A stretch of 64,000 nt of DNA from Panicum virgatum (Eukaryota; Streptophyta; Magnoliopsida; Poales; Poaceae). Both the position numbers and the translations under genes were made by a program. Location: positions 24,882,538 through 24,946,537 of the forward strand of contig NC_053150.1 in assembly GCF_016808335.1 (NCBI RefSeq), written 5' to 3'. Shown here one piece after another: positions 11,779 to 23,816 of this stretch. Below the pieces are notes generated by a model, which ran no database searches, was not told the DNA's origin, and saw only the letters and a program-made list of their open reading frames with translations. Within the stretch, counting starts at the first letter, position 1; each line of letters opens with the position of its first letter.

Positions 11779-11880
11779 AAAATTGAGACCGATTCGCACA
11801 CGAGGAGGCTTAGGCCGGCCAGCCTAGGGGTGTTGGGCCGGCCGGCCCAGGGGGTTTTTCAGCCCCCTGGACTCCAACTT
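11779..11880 (-). promoter_or_regulatory. U3-like GC module upstream of the Athila1 internal promoter
   Basis: Paired GGCCGGCC motifs (11813-11848) are preceded by a GAGACCGAT motif, as in the Athila1 LTR (21770-21840). The spacing to the TATA box is also like that in the LTR, about 110-140 bp. A third such module is at 9815-9890. The rest of 11603-12005 is untranslated sequence between pol and this ORF. Confidence 0.5.
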
Positions 11881-12005
11881 TTTCCGAGGTGCTCACCAAT
11901 AAATTAGAAGCCTATGTTTTACTCAAAGTTCGTCCAGAATAGAAATAAAACTAAGAAAATAAAATCTAAAAGAGAATATTTACAAACTTACCTTGCTTAA
12001 CGTCG

Positions 12006-15000
12006 TTAGGCTTGACGTTCTGGTTTCTCATCCATGGTGTATATGTCAATGTAATGAAGGGGCACGACGTCGGGCTCCAAGAATACCTTTAGTCGCTGTC
12101 CGTTCACCACATATTGGTTGCCTTTCGCATCCATGATTGTCACCGCTCCCGTGGGTGGAACCGAGTGTACGACGTATGGTCCATCCCATTTGCTTTGCAA
12201 TTTTCCTTTGCCAAAAAGTTTGAATCTTGAATTGTAGAGTAGAACCTTGTCTCCTTCTTTGAATTCTTTGTTTTGTAATCGCTTGTCGTACCACCTCTTC
12301 ATCCTTTCTTTGTAAATTGATGCACTATTGTACGCTTTCAATCTTAACTCCTCCAATTCTCTTATTTGAATTCTCCTTTTAATTCTAGTGGCTTCCGCAT
12401 CAAAGTTCATCTCCTTCATCGCCCAATACACCTTATGTTCTAGCTCAACCTGCAAGTGGCATGTTTTTCCATAAATAAATTGATAAGGAGTCATACCAAT
12501 CGGGGTTTTGTGTGCCGTACGATATGCCCATAGTGCATCATCTAGTCTCTTCGACCAATCTTTTCCTCCTTTTACCACGGTCTTCTTTAAAATGTCCTTT
12601 AATTGCTTGTTCAAAGTTTCCACTTGTCCGTTTGTTTGGGGGTGATAAGCCGTGGACACTCTATGTTCAATTCCCAATTTCTTCAAGCATTTACCAAAGT
12701 CTTTGCTCGTGAAGTGTGTTCCTCCATCGCTTATCAAGATTCTCGGGACGCCATATCGAGGGAAGATTACCGATTTAATCATGTGTGTGGAGTCCTCCAT
12801 TGATGCCTTCCGACACGGCATAGTTTCAACCCACTTAGAAACATAATCCACCATCACCAATATATGCTCAAACCCATGTGAGTTCACAAATGGTCCCATG
12901 AAATCGATTCCCCAGACATCAAATAGATCTATTTGCAAATTGTAGTTCAATGGCATGGCATTCCTTTGCGAGATATTCCCCATCCTTTGGCATTCCGGAC
13001 AAGTCGAAACAAATCTTTTCGCATCTTCATGCATCTCGGGCCAATAGAATCCACTAGCCCATACCTTAGCTTGAGTTCTAAAGTGCCCATAGTGTCCTCC
13101 ATATCCCGACGAGTGACACTTTCTTAGAACTTCTTCACGTTCCTCTCTCGGTATGCATCTTCTTAGGACTCCATCTTCTCCGTATCTATATAAGTATGGT
13201 GGATCCCAATAGTATTTTCTTCTTTCTGTGATCACTCTTCTCTTTGCATTCTTGTCCAAGTGATCCAAGGGCATCCCTTTTATTGCCCTTATTATTTCAT
13301 TCATCCAACTATCTTTGTCGAGAATTCTATATAGGTGATCATCTCTCATTTGATCCTCGATAGGTTCTTTTCCATCATCTCCATGGTTCATCCTTGATAG
13401 GTGGTCGGCCACAACATTTTCTGCTCCTTTCTTGTCCCTTATCTCCACATCGAATTCTTGTAGCAATAGGATCCATCGAATCAAACATGGTTTAGCATCT
13501 TTCTTGGACAAGAGATACTTGATTGCCGCATGGTCGGTATAAACTATCACCTTTGAATTTACTATGTATGATCTGAATTTTTCGAAGGCGAATACCACGG
13601 CAAGCAATTCTTTCTCCGTTGTTGCATAATTAAATTGGGCTTCATTGAGAGTCTTGCTTGCTTAGTAGATAGCATTTACCTTTCCCTCTTTCCTTTGTCC
13701 AAGAACGGCTCCTACAGCGTAGTCGCTTGCATCACACATGATTTCAAAAGGTAGATTCCAATCCGGAGGTTGCATGATAGGAGCACTTATGAGGGATTGC
13801 TTGAGTGTTTGAAATGCGTGAAGACAATCACTATCGAAGATGTATTCCACATCTTTTTGGAGAAGTTGTGTCAATGGCTTGGTGATTTTTGAAAAATCCT
13901 TTATGAACCTCCTATAGAATCTGGCATGACCGAGGAAGCTCCTCAAAGATTTGATGTCCGTAGGTGGTGGCAACTTCTCCACGGTTTCTATTTTTGCTCT
14001 GTCCACCTCTATCCCTCTCTCAGAGATAACATGACCGAGAACAATTCCTTCTTTCACCATGAAATGACACTTCTCCCAATTAAGCACAAGATCAACCTCT
14101 CCACATCTTTTAAGAACTTTCTCCAAATTTGCCAAACAATTATCAAAGCTAGTACCATGCACCGAGAAATCATCCATGAATACCTCCATAATCTCCTCTA
14201 TGAAATCTGAAAATATAGCCATCATGCACCTTTGAAAAGAAGCGGGCGCATTGCACAATCCAAAAGGCATTCTCCGATATGCAAAAGTTCCATACGGGCA
14301 AGTAAACATGGTCTTATGTTGATCATCCGGATGAATAGGTATTTGGAAGAATCCCGAGTATCCATCAAGGTAACAAAAGTGTGAATGCTTTGCCAACCTT
14401 TCTAGCATCTCGTCGATGAATGGTAATGGAAAATGATCCTTCCTCGTTGCCTTATTCAATTTTCTATAATCGATGCACATCCTCCATCCCGTGATGGTTC
14501 TTTGCGGTATCAATTGCTCCTTCTCATTTTTCACAACCGTGAGTCCTCCTTTCTTCAGAACGCAATGCACGGGGCTTACCCATTCACTATGTGGCACGGG
14601 GTATATTATTCCGGCATTCAACAATTTGATAACCTCCTTCTTCACCACATCACGCATAGCATGGCTCAACCTTCTTTGATGCTCTACGACCGGCTTGTAT
14701 TGCCCCTCGAGTTGTATACGATGCGTGCAAAAAGTGGGGCTAATACCTTTCAAGTCGTTAATCGAGTAGCCGATCACCTTTTTGTGCTTCTTCAATAAAT
14801 TCAGCAACTTCTCTGTCTCTTCCGGGCTCAATTCGTCGCTAATAATCACCGGAAAAGTCTTGCCATCTCCCAAAAATTCATATTTCAATCCCTTGGGGAG
14901 TGGCTTCATCTCAACATCGGGCGCACCATCCTCTTCTTGATCTAACTCTCCAATGTCTTCAAATTTTTCTCCCTCCAAATTCCCGTGTTGCAGCTTCAAC

Positions 15001-16739
15001 TCTTCCATTGTTTCCACTAGTTCTCCGTCTTGATCATCTTGAGCGTCTTCATTCTCCAAAGCGCGTTGGAGAGGATCCCTGAAAGAATCAATGGAACGAA
15101 TGCTCTCTACCTCTTCGTTATCAAGAGGTAGAGGTGAAGCAAAAGACGGTTTTGAATGAAATTCGAATGTGCGCTTCTCTCCATCTAGATCAAAAGTGAC
15201 AATCCCTTTTCCAACATCTAGAACAACATTTACTAATTTGAGAAAGGGTTTTCCAAGGATTATGCCTTCATGCTCATCATCACTAGCATTAATCACGAAA
15301 AAGTCGGTAGGAATTTTTTTACCCGCTATAGCAACATTTAGATATCTAAGCACTCCTAGCGGTTTGATTAATCTACCATCTCCCATGATCAATTTAATGA
15401 TTGTGGCATCTAGATTTGATGTTTTGTTAAAAAGCTCAACATAAACTTTGGAACTCATCACACTAACATGGGCGCCAACGTCACATAAAACATTGCAACA
15501 TTTTATTCCTTCTATTATGCAATCAACACGAGGTGTGGGTGATGGGTTACCTTCACCTTGATCGCTTCCAATCGCATATACTTGTGCTATGTGCGCGTAG
15601 GGTGACGATTCCGAGTTCACTCCTAGGGTCCTTTTGATCTCCAGCACTTCGTCTAACTCAATCTCTTCCTCTTTTTCTTCAAAAAGTTTCCGAATAATAT
15701 CACCGGCCGATTCCTTGCCAAATGTATATCCCGTGTGATAATCCGGTGGGAAGTCTTCCGCTATCACCTTTGCCATTCCTCGCTGATTTGGATGCGGTCT
15801 TGCTTTGTCGAACAATCTTCCGAAATCAATTGGTATCCAATCCATTTGCTCGAATTCCCTTAGCGATTTGGCGGTGCCCATGGTTCTTCCTTTCTTTTCT
15901 GGGTCGTCTTTCGTTGCACTCCGAATCGATGCTTCTTCATCGTGGTTTGTATCTATGACTTTCACATGCTTCGGTTGTTCATCCCTCACTTCTGATGCTT
16001 CTTTTCTGAAAATTCCAGCAAGCACCCGCACTTGAGATTCTTCCTCGGAGCTTGCCGAACATCGTTTTTCCCAATCTCTTCGCATGGCCGCACCCTTACT
16101 GATTTTTTGTAGGAGTTGGGCGGCTTCTGTGAGTGTTTTCTCCATGAGATCTCCTCCTGTACACATTTGAACAAATTGCATGCACTCGAGGGTTAGGGAA
16201 AAATAAAAAGTATGCAAGAGTACTTCACCGGAAAATCCGAGCTTCGGTCCTTGTTCAATCAATCCATTGAATCTATCCCATGCTTGATCTATGCCTTCTT
16301 CTTCTCCTTGCGCGAAGTTGATCACTTGCTTCCGATTATGTTGAACCTTGCTTAACGGAAAGAACCGCTCGCAAAATTTCTTCATCAAGTCATCCCAATT
16401 TCCTTTTACCTCGAAGGATGCAAGTGCAAACCATCTTCTCGCTTCTTCCGCAAGTGAGTATGGGAAAAGATTCCATCTAAACCAAGCTAGAGGAACTCCG
16501 TCTTGTTGTACCGTGTTTCATATCATTGTGAACCACTTGATATGTCTATATGGGTTGTCCGTCTCATCTCCTCTAAAGGGGTTTGCCGCCGCCATCTTGA
16601 TGATTTGAGGCTTGATCTCATACTCGGTGGCTCGCAACACCGAATCTGATTTTTGCATGTCGAAGTCCTCCGATCGCGGGCTTGCATAATCCCTTAGTGA
16701 TTTTTCTCCTTCCTCCATGTGTTGAATGAGATGGCCCAT
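12006..16739 (-). pseudogene. Athila1 gag-pol polyprotein (two stop codons)
   Basis: One continuous frame of about 1577 codons is broken only by TGA at 16518-16520 (gag) and TAA at 13662-13664 (between RT and RNase H). Order: Gag (MAAANPFRGDETDNPYRHIKWF region split by the first stop), protease (CDVGAHVSVM), and RT with the catalytic FMDDFSVHG near residue 855. The sequence SLRSFLGHARFYRRFIKDFSK follows. RNase H has MCDASDYAVGAVLG and [10 protein letters not shown]. Integrase has a zinc region ending CPECQRMG and a DDE core with [16 protein letters not shown] and [10 protein letters not shown]. Motifs and the Asp-tRNA primer site fit the Athila clade. It provides DNA synthesis and integration in the intact family. 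Confidence 0.92.
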
Positions 16740-16844
16740 CTAGACAATCAAAACAAAAACAAAAACCAAAAATTTTCTAGAGAAAAGGTTAGGTGTTAGT
16801 AACCAACAAAATTAATACAAAGTTAAATGTAGCAAAATCGCTTG

Positions 16845-16863
16845 TTCCCCGGCAACGGCGCCA
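16845..16863 (-). promoter_or_regulatory. Primer-binding site of Athila1 (Asp tRNA)
   Basis: The minus strand reads TGGCGCCGTTGCCGGGGAA, complementary to the 3' end of plant tRNA-Asp, the usual Athila primer. It lies 8 nt inside the 5' LTR. The leader 16740-16844 holds nothing else recognisable. Confidence 0.85.
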
Positions 16864-17696
16864 GAAAAGCTTGTTGACGCTTCTTAAAGCGCCAATTTAC
16901 GTACCGCAAGTACACGGATCATGTAGCTTTTCCCTTAGAGTATTCCCCCAAGGTTTATCAATCAATGGAACAAGTGTATTACTATGCTTAACTAAGCACT
17001 AATGATGTTAGTAAAAGATCTATATTGAGTGTATGAGTATGAAATAGATCTAATCTAACCAATCTAATCTAATCTAGACTAGTGAGCAATGATAGATGTG
17101 TGCACAAGATATGAAGATCATTTGTCCATAGGGTCTAGGATCACTAGAGATGTAATCGCCGAGCAACAAAGAACTGATCTAATCTACCAAAGGTGTGTTC
17201 CAAGATCAAAACCTTTCCCTCCCGCATACTGTCACTACACGAGGATAATCGGTAACGAATCAACAAGAACACAATAGTTGATGTAATCTAAGTAAACCAT
17301 GCAAGAGGAAAGCAAACCCAAAGCCAAGTCGCGAACTATTAAGCATCAAAGCATCATCAACAAGAATCGTGATAGATCAATCTCATAAAGGATTCGGCAA
17401 TTACAACTCAAGATCTCCTTACAACCCCATGAACAAACAATGACTTTACCCCATGAAGCTAAGCGAAGCGTAGTCGATCATGGTGACGAAATCTCCGGCA
17501 AGGGATGGATCCCTTGCTGTCCTCCAACTTGCAGCGGCGCCGAGGGACGATGAGGCCTCCGGTGTCGCCTTTCTCTTGTGTCTAACTCGAATGTATCTCT
17601 GGATGCTCTTTCTCTGCGATCTCTGCGAACCCTCTAGATGCTCTCTCTTTGACGGCGGCTTTGGGGTATTTATAGGCAGATATAGTCGGTGGTTTT

Positions 17697-18436
17697 TGAT
17701 GAGGACATGACCAATACGCATATGACCAAGGCCCAAGCGAAGATAGAGTTCAAAGCCCAATCCATATTGAAGTCCGATTTATTCGCGAGTCCGGTTCGGA
17801 CTGCAGGAGCAGGCCTCACGAAAACGGACTACCAGGCCACATACGGGCTCCGTTTTGGGCGTTCTATATATCGTTGGAAAGCTAAGGAGATAATCTTTCC
17901 AACCCAACTAATCCCATATCAAAATACGCTCGGAGTTGATGGGAATCATCGAAACAACATGACGACCAGAATCTGCCTGGATGCAGCAACGCCAGTTTTT
18001 GGGCCCGAAGGCCTTGTACTCCCTAGGGTTGCCCGGGCACCCCCTTGGCCGCCCCCTAGCCTCTCTCTTCTATATACACAGCAGCCATACTTAGGTTACT
18101 TGGGTTTTGCTTAGATTCATTCTGTCAAGAACAGTTGTCGCCGTTCATCGGTTTGTGAAACCCCAACTCGTGAGATTAATTATTGATCTGCAGAGTCACT
18201 TCATTTGAGCTGCGTTTCTTTCGAGTCCTTGCTTGTGTTGTTTGTTGCGCTTGCAGGGATTAGCCTTCTTGGCAAGGTCAACCGGGTTGTGACACGGTTG
18301 ATAACCAGAGGAGTTGTGGTGCTAAGATTGCTGGATTCGGGTCTTAGGATCTGAAGCCGGATCGGTGTGTCTCGCTCCACCTACAACGAAAGTTATCTAG
18401 AACCTGACGGAAGATCGGGAACCCACGTCCCCATTA
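17697..18436 (+). repeat. 5' LTR of the non-autonomous element
   Basis: A 740-bp LTR that matches 20973-21716 with scattered differences. A TATA-like TCTATATACA lies near 18070. The end CCCCATTA is atypical for an LTR (CA is usual), but it is supported by both copies and by the target duplication. Confidence 0.88.
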
Positions 18437-19633
18437 TTTGGTATTCAGAGACTCAGGTTTACTGTCAGGTTTCACATCTATCTTTAGTTTCATCAATTTC
18501 ATCATTGTCCCACAGTCCACCAAAATGCCCTAGAAAATTTTGTGTTCGTGCTGTTTTCTCATCCCATTAGCCCTTTTAAGCCATTGCATATTTTGATATC
18601 GGAGTCCGCATCATTGAGTTTGTGTCCATAGTCGTGGTCTTGTTGCTGGTTTAGATCGAGTTCTTAGATTGGTTTGAGTTTTGCATCGTGTCACCGTGTC
18701 CTTTTCCATCCCGTCATCACGTCCGGTTCGGACTTGTCTCTGTCCAGTTCGGTATTTTGTTGATATCTCTCGCATACAAACTCAGATTTTTGTGTTCTAG
18801 TACTTTCTGGAAATCTTATGAAATTATCTACAACTTTATCAATTGTGAGAATTCCATAAAACGTAGTTATCTGCGCCTAATCTGTATTGGAAGTCAATCT
18901 GTTTGTGACCCAGAAATTTTTGAGTAGTCTGTATTTCAGGGTCAATATCTTCTACTTCCTTTATCCAAAAGAGACTTTCCATATATTGAAAAGAAAGCAA
19001 AAAGGAGGATCTACAACTTTCGTGTTGTAAGTTTTCATGTTTGGGGTCTCTAATTTTGTCAAACAGCCTGTATAAGTTTGTGTAGCAAATCTGTAATTTA
19101 CAGACAACAATTTTGTGATAGTGTGGAGTTGTCTCTTGCTCTTGTGGCACTTTTGAATAGAAAAAGAAAGAAAGAAAAAGGCAAGTGCATAAAAAAGAGC
19201 CGCACAAAAAAAAGAAAAAAAATCAGAAGTGCTTGCATCCTTTTGTGTCCTTTGTGCTTGGTATATGTCGCTTGCTTGCTTGAACTAGTTCTAGGAACAC
19301 GTTTAGGCCAGCAACATTGATAAGTACTTTGGATATTTATTCAATTTTTGCTATCTGATTTTCAATTGTGCTAATCCTTGCTACTAAATAAAGCCCCCTG
19401 AAGCTCCACATATTACTTCAGATCAGTACACCCAGAGGATCTTGCAATCTTGGTACCACTTCCTCACAGGTATCACGAACCAGCCACCGGTTGTACCATC
19501 CTCTGCTTTGCATTGGTAAGAACACTTGTAAGAGCTTGGTAAGACGTGCGAGATTGTGTTTCCACCATCTACATCTACATATAGTAGTTGATAGGGATAA
19601 CCTTTTGTGTTTTCTCTTGTCTACTTACTAACA
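18437..19633 (+). other. Leader of the non-autonomous element
   Basis: It begins with TTTGGTATTCAGAGACTC, a diverged initiator-Met-tRNA primer-site-like sequence. The rest is T-rich with no supported ORF. A purine-rich run occurs near 19160-19220. Confidence 0.6.
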
Positions 19634-20779
19634 ATGTCAGGAAACACTGAGATTGCTCAACGAGTGTTGAGTTCTCAAATGGAGAAAGTGGAGCAAAATC
19701 AATTCAACAATTTGTTCCAGACTTTCTTTGCCGTGATGGAACGACGTTGCCGAGTCATCATTGATGGTGAGACTTGCAACAACCTTGCAAGTTTAGAGCT
19801 GGTCCAGAAGCTTGGTCTGACCACAAAGCCACATCCTCATCCATACTACATGCAATGGGTAAATTCTTACGATAAGATTAAGGTAACTGAATTTGCACAT
19901 ATTGAATTTAGCATTGGTTTTTACAAGAGTAGTGCTGATTTTGATATAGTACCCATGCAAGCATGTCATTTATTGCTAGGAATGCCATGGATTAATATAA
20001 ATGATGTGGTACATAAAAAGGTTGTAAATAGATATTCTTTCAACTACAATGGTAGAAAAATTACACTTAAATCTATGACCGCAACTGAAATTTTAGAAGC
20101 CGGTCTTGAAAGAGCAGAGAGAAGAAAGAATGAGCCTTTTAGAAAAGAATGGATTATTTCAAATGTTACAGTGCCTTCCTCTAAATCTGATTTTGTATAA
20201 ATTAAAGATATCGCTTTGTCTTCTGTTGGACCTAATATTTTGCAGCATGTATCTAAAACAGAAGACAAGGTGATAGAGAATGAACAGGTAATTGCCTCAG
20301 GTAAGAGTTCTCTTGATGTGCTGAAATTGTCCACCACTCATGCTATAATAGAGCAACATTTAGTGGACACCAAATCTGAATTGACTTTGTCACATGATAA
20401 ATATTCTAGTTATTTTTGTGATAAAGAAGAGTTGTGTGATAGTTCTATGTTTATCCCTGTGCCACAACTTGTGAAGGAAACTGATCCTTTTGTTTTGGAA
20501 CCAAAGACTTATGCTAAAAATAAACATTTGATTCCAATTGCTACAGAAAAGGATGAAAGAAAATTGTTGTCTTCTTTAAATACTTTGGGTTATCTAGAGT
20601 TTGATACTTTGTGTGCACTTAGTAGTTTGGAGGAGAAATTTAAATGTGTTGGATTGCCATGGTTATCTCGATGTACATATCACTTTATTGGCAATTATAA
20701 TTGTAAAGGAGAGTACATGGTGCATCGTGTTTATATGTGTTCAAATCTGAAATCTCCTTTTGCTAGTGCAACAATTTGA
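19634..20779 (+). pseudogene. Retroviral-type aspartic protease-like ORF, no RT
   Basis: An ATG at 19634 opens a frame of 381 codons interrupted by a single TAA at 20198-20200. The first half resembles grass gypsy protease regions. It has VIIDGETCNNLASLELVQKL around the expected active-site Asp (the residue after DG is Glu rather than a small residue). VPMQACHLLLGMPW follows as the second conserved strand. The second half, from 20201, is Lys/Glu-rich with no recognised domain. The unusual position after DG may mean loss of activity. The frame ends shortly before the hairpin and PPT, so it is the only coding unit. Confidence 0.7.
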
Positions 20780-20934
20780 TGAAAAAGAGGGCTATCTTAA
20801 GACTAATCAGTATCACGCAGAGTTCCTCTTGTTCTTCTTTGTTTGTTTTGTCACAACAGGTTCAATTTCAAGAAGGGGAGCAACGCAGGATCATGTCAAG
20901 AATGGGAACAACTACTTCCGCAAGCATCAGCGAC

Positions 20935-20972
20935 TTTGAGTCGAGGACGACTCAAAACCAAGAAGGGGAGAA
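20935..20972 (+). promoter_or_regulatory. Hairpin and polypurine tract of the non-autonomous element
   Basis: A perfect 9-bp stem (TTTGAGTCG with its complement) closes an AGGA loop at 20935-20956. The purine tract AAGAAGGGGAGAA follows immediately before the LTR at 20973. Confidence 0.75.
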
Positions 20973-21716
20973 TGATGAGGACATGACCAATACGCATATG
21001 ACCAAGGCCCAAGCAAAGATAGAGTTCAAAGCCCAATCCATATTGAAGTCCGATTTATTCGCGAGTCCGGTTCGGACTGCAGGAGCAGGCCTCACGAAAA
21101 CGGACGCCCAGGCCACATACGGGCTCCGTTTTGGGACGTTCTATATATCGTTGGAAAGCTAAGGAGATAATATTTCCAACCCAACTAATCCCATATCAAA
21201 ATACGCTCGGAGTCGATGAGAATCGTCGAAACAACATGACTGACCAGAATCTGCCTGGATGCAGCAACTGCCAGTTTTTGGGCCCGAAGGCCTTGTACTC
21301 CCTAGGGTTGCCCGGCCACCCCCTTGGCCGCCCCCCTAGCCTCTCTCTTCTATATACACAGCAGCCATTATTAGGTTACTTGGGTTTTGCTTAGATTCAT
21401 TCTGTCAAGAACAGTTGTCCCCGTTCATCGGTTTGTGAAACCCCAACTCGTGAGATTAATTATTGATCTGCAGAGTCACTTCATTTGAGCTGCGTTTCTT
21501 TCGAGTCCTTGCTTGTGTTCTTCGTTGCGCTTGCAGGGATTAGCCTTCTTGGCGAGGTCAACCGGGTTGTGACACGGTTGATAACCAGAGGAGTTGTGGT
21601 GCTAAGATTGCTGGATTCGGGTCTTAGGATCTGAAGCCGGATCGCTGTGTCTCGCTCCGCCTACAACGAAAGTTATCCAGAACCTGACAGAAGATCGGGA
21701 ACCCATGTCCCCATTA
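20973..21716 (+). repeat. 3' LTR of the non-autonomous element
   Basis: A 744-bp copy of the LTR at 17697. It is followed directly by the second GTTTT duplication and the rest of the Athila1 LTR. Confidence 0.88.
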
Positions 21717-22102
21717 GTTTTAGTAAAACATAGATTAGGGTTGACGCATACTTCATGCTGAAGAAAATCGAGACCGATTGGGCTCCGAAAAGGGCTAGGC
21801 CGGCCGGCCCAAGGACTCCAGGCCGGCCGGCCTGGGCCTTTTCTGGCCCCTTTCGGTCCCATCTTTTGCGTGTTGAATCTTCCTCTTATTCCTCATCTTC
21901 TCCCAGTTGTAACCATGCGTCAAAACATCTCCGAAAATGTCCAATTTCCTGTCAAAATGCAACATGCTCCAAAATCCAGGACAAAATCGAAAACGGTCAA
22001 GTTCGGGTGCCAAGTGGCGGGTTAGTACATGAATCATCCCGAAGAATTTACCAAAACAGCTCTTAATCATATAGTAAAATGGGTACTTAAGGAGCGCCAA
22101 CA

Positions 22103-22107
22103 CTTAC
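22103..22107. repeat. Target-site duplication of Athila1 (right)
   Basis: CTTAC, identical to 7736-7740. Confidence 0.92.
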
Positions 22108-23815
22108 ACATTGGAAGAGCATGTTGAGTAGCTACTCGATGTAGAGACCCCTGGAAGCTGTCGATGAAGGCCTTCTTGGGGTGTTCCCACGAGTGTATGG
22201 ACTCGCACGTCAAGCTCTCCAGCCAAGTGAGCGGCGCAGGGTCTAGGGCCATCGGGAAGTAGAGGACCTTGGTGTAGGTGTCTCCTCTGCAACATTAATA
22301 GCAGTCGAGTATAGACGTAACCATTGAGCAGGGTCTTGCTTACCGTCATACTTCTGGATGTTCGTGGGTTTGAAGTCCTTTGGGTACTCGACATTGTCAA
22401 AGATGCTGCTGAGGGCTGGAAAGCGATCGGAGTTGTCTGCAAGATGTGCTTGGCATCTTGCATTGATGATGTCCCGCGCGTCCATCCCAGAGTCGGCTAC
22501 TTCTTCATGGTTAAGGCCATGGTTGTTGTTGCGGTTTAGTTGAGGCCTTGGAGCTTGGTTTGCTGCAGGTTGTCTACCCCTAGGACGATGGTTGCTCGTG
22601 ACTTCTTGGTCCTCTTGGTTTCTTTGGTTTTGCTACTGTAGTTGACAGTGATGGCCTCCCTGGGTGCGGCTTGCTTGGGGTACTACTGTTGAAGTAGCCC
22701 TGGATCGGGTGCCATGAAGTGAGGACAAGGGGTGTTGTCTCTCGAGTTGTTCCACTGCGTGGCGAGTAAGTTATATGATGCGCTCCGTTTGTGGATTGGG
22801 TGGCATCTGCATGAGACGCAAGGTAGCTTCTGTCACTGCGGCGATGGGAGTGGTGAAGATTGGGTCTGCAACGTTGTTGAATTCTTGGTCAAGATCACGC
22901 AGGTGAATGCGAGCACGCTCGGGCCCTGTGCTCTCCCCTACGTTGATTTATTGCTCTGCGGGCTGTTCGAGTAGCTTCATCTTCGTCTTGTGGGGCGTCT
23001 TGGGTCAGATCATCCTTTGAGATCTGATCCAGAGTTTCATTGGGGTCATGCTGACTGGGAACACCCCCGTCTTGCCGATTGATCATGGAGACCAGACGTT
23101 CTGGAGTATAGCATTCAAGGTCTGATCCGTAATCGGCTAGTTCGGTTCCCCCAGATCCAATTTCCCGTATGGGTGTAAGCGGGGTTCGTGTTGAAATGGA
23201 AGGTCGTCGATGCTGGCAACTTCTCGAAGTTTGTCGAGTAATTCTGCGAATGAGTAGTTATGGCAGGACTTGAGTTGAAATTTTTCCAGTGCATCGATGA
23301 TGGAATCCAGACTGTTATGGGATGACTTGTGTGAATCTTATTATACATCAAAAATGGGTGCCCCCCGGCTGGCAGTGGCTGGGAAGTCCTCGATGCCTAG
23401 TGTTTGATCCAAGCTACCTTCATATGAAGAGTAGATGGATTCGATCATTGTGCAACCCAAAGATGGGTCGAGCAAGGAGAGTCTCAACCCAAGTAGAATT
23501 CAGGTTGAAATCAATTTGAGTCCGAGTGGAACCCGAGTTGTCTTCGAGTTTCTGCTCGATCTCCTTGGCAAAGTTGGGAAGCAACATGTCGTCGTGATCA
23601 TCTGATTCGGTGATGGCATCGCAACTTTCCAACGAGATCACCTCCGATTCGATGGGGTTGGTTAAGTGGCTGTCAAAGCCGCCTGAACCATTGGTGATAC
23701 AGACCCACGAGCCAAAGACGAAGGTAGCGCCTTGAGGAAGCACCACGGTGCTCAAAGCGAAGGTTGCCATCGAATTCGCCGATGAAGTCGACGAGTCCCC
23801 AACCTGACGCGCCAA
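22103..23815 (-). pseudogene. Tat-type gag, N-terminal part (frameshifted)
   Basis: The frame opens with an ATG at 23815 just inside the LTR. It encodes an acidic N-terminal region to 23420, then degenerate sequence. A typical gag core follows at about 22243-22485 (FPALSSIFDNVEYPKDFKP, KQDPAQWLRLYSTAI). After INVAEET the frame shifts near 22255 and goes on through LTCESIHSWEHPKKAFIDSF up to the Athila1 insertion at 22102. The segments on the two sides of Athila1 fit together as one gag gene. Confidence 0.75.
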
Positions 23816-23816
23816 C

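Larger units (their letters stand above)
17697..21716 (+). mobile_element. Non-autonomous LTR element with protease-like ORF only
   Basis: Two LTRs of 740 and 744 bp share TGATGAGGAC...CCCCATTA ends and flank 2.5 kb of internal sequence. The 5-bp duplication GTTTT is at 17692-17696 and 21717-21721. Internally there are a primer-site-like sequence, a 1.2-kb leader, one protease-like ORF, a hairpin (20935-20956) and a purine tract before the 3' LTR. There is no RT, RNase H or integrase, so it depends on another element. It is the youngest layer in this half of the window. Confidence 0.88.
7741..22102 (-). mobile_element. Athila1: Athila-type LTR retrotransposon with extra 3' ORF
   Basis: The LTRs have TGTTGACGC...GCGCCAACA ends in plus orientation. 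The flanking 5-bp duplication CTTAC (7736-7740 and 22103-22107) is perfect. Minus-strand order: 5' LTR (16872-22102, containing a 4.0-kb insertion), Asp-tRNA primer site, one gag-pol frame, an ORF in the env position with its own TATA box, a 1.8-kb 3' region, PPT, and 3' LTR (7741-8947). The coding region is disabled only by single stop codons, which suggests a fairly recent element. It is inserted in Tat gag. Confidence 0.93.
16872..22102 (-). repeat. 5' LTR of Athila1, split by a 4.0-kb insertion
   Basis: The flanks 16872-17696 and 21717-22102 together correspond to the 1.2-kb 3' LTR with few differences. The insertion 17697-21716 is flanked by GTTTT. The TATA box (17667-17674) and the GC module (21798-21833, intact GGCCGGCC pairs) are now separated by the insertion, so the promoter of Athila1 is disconnected. 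Confidence 0.9.
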
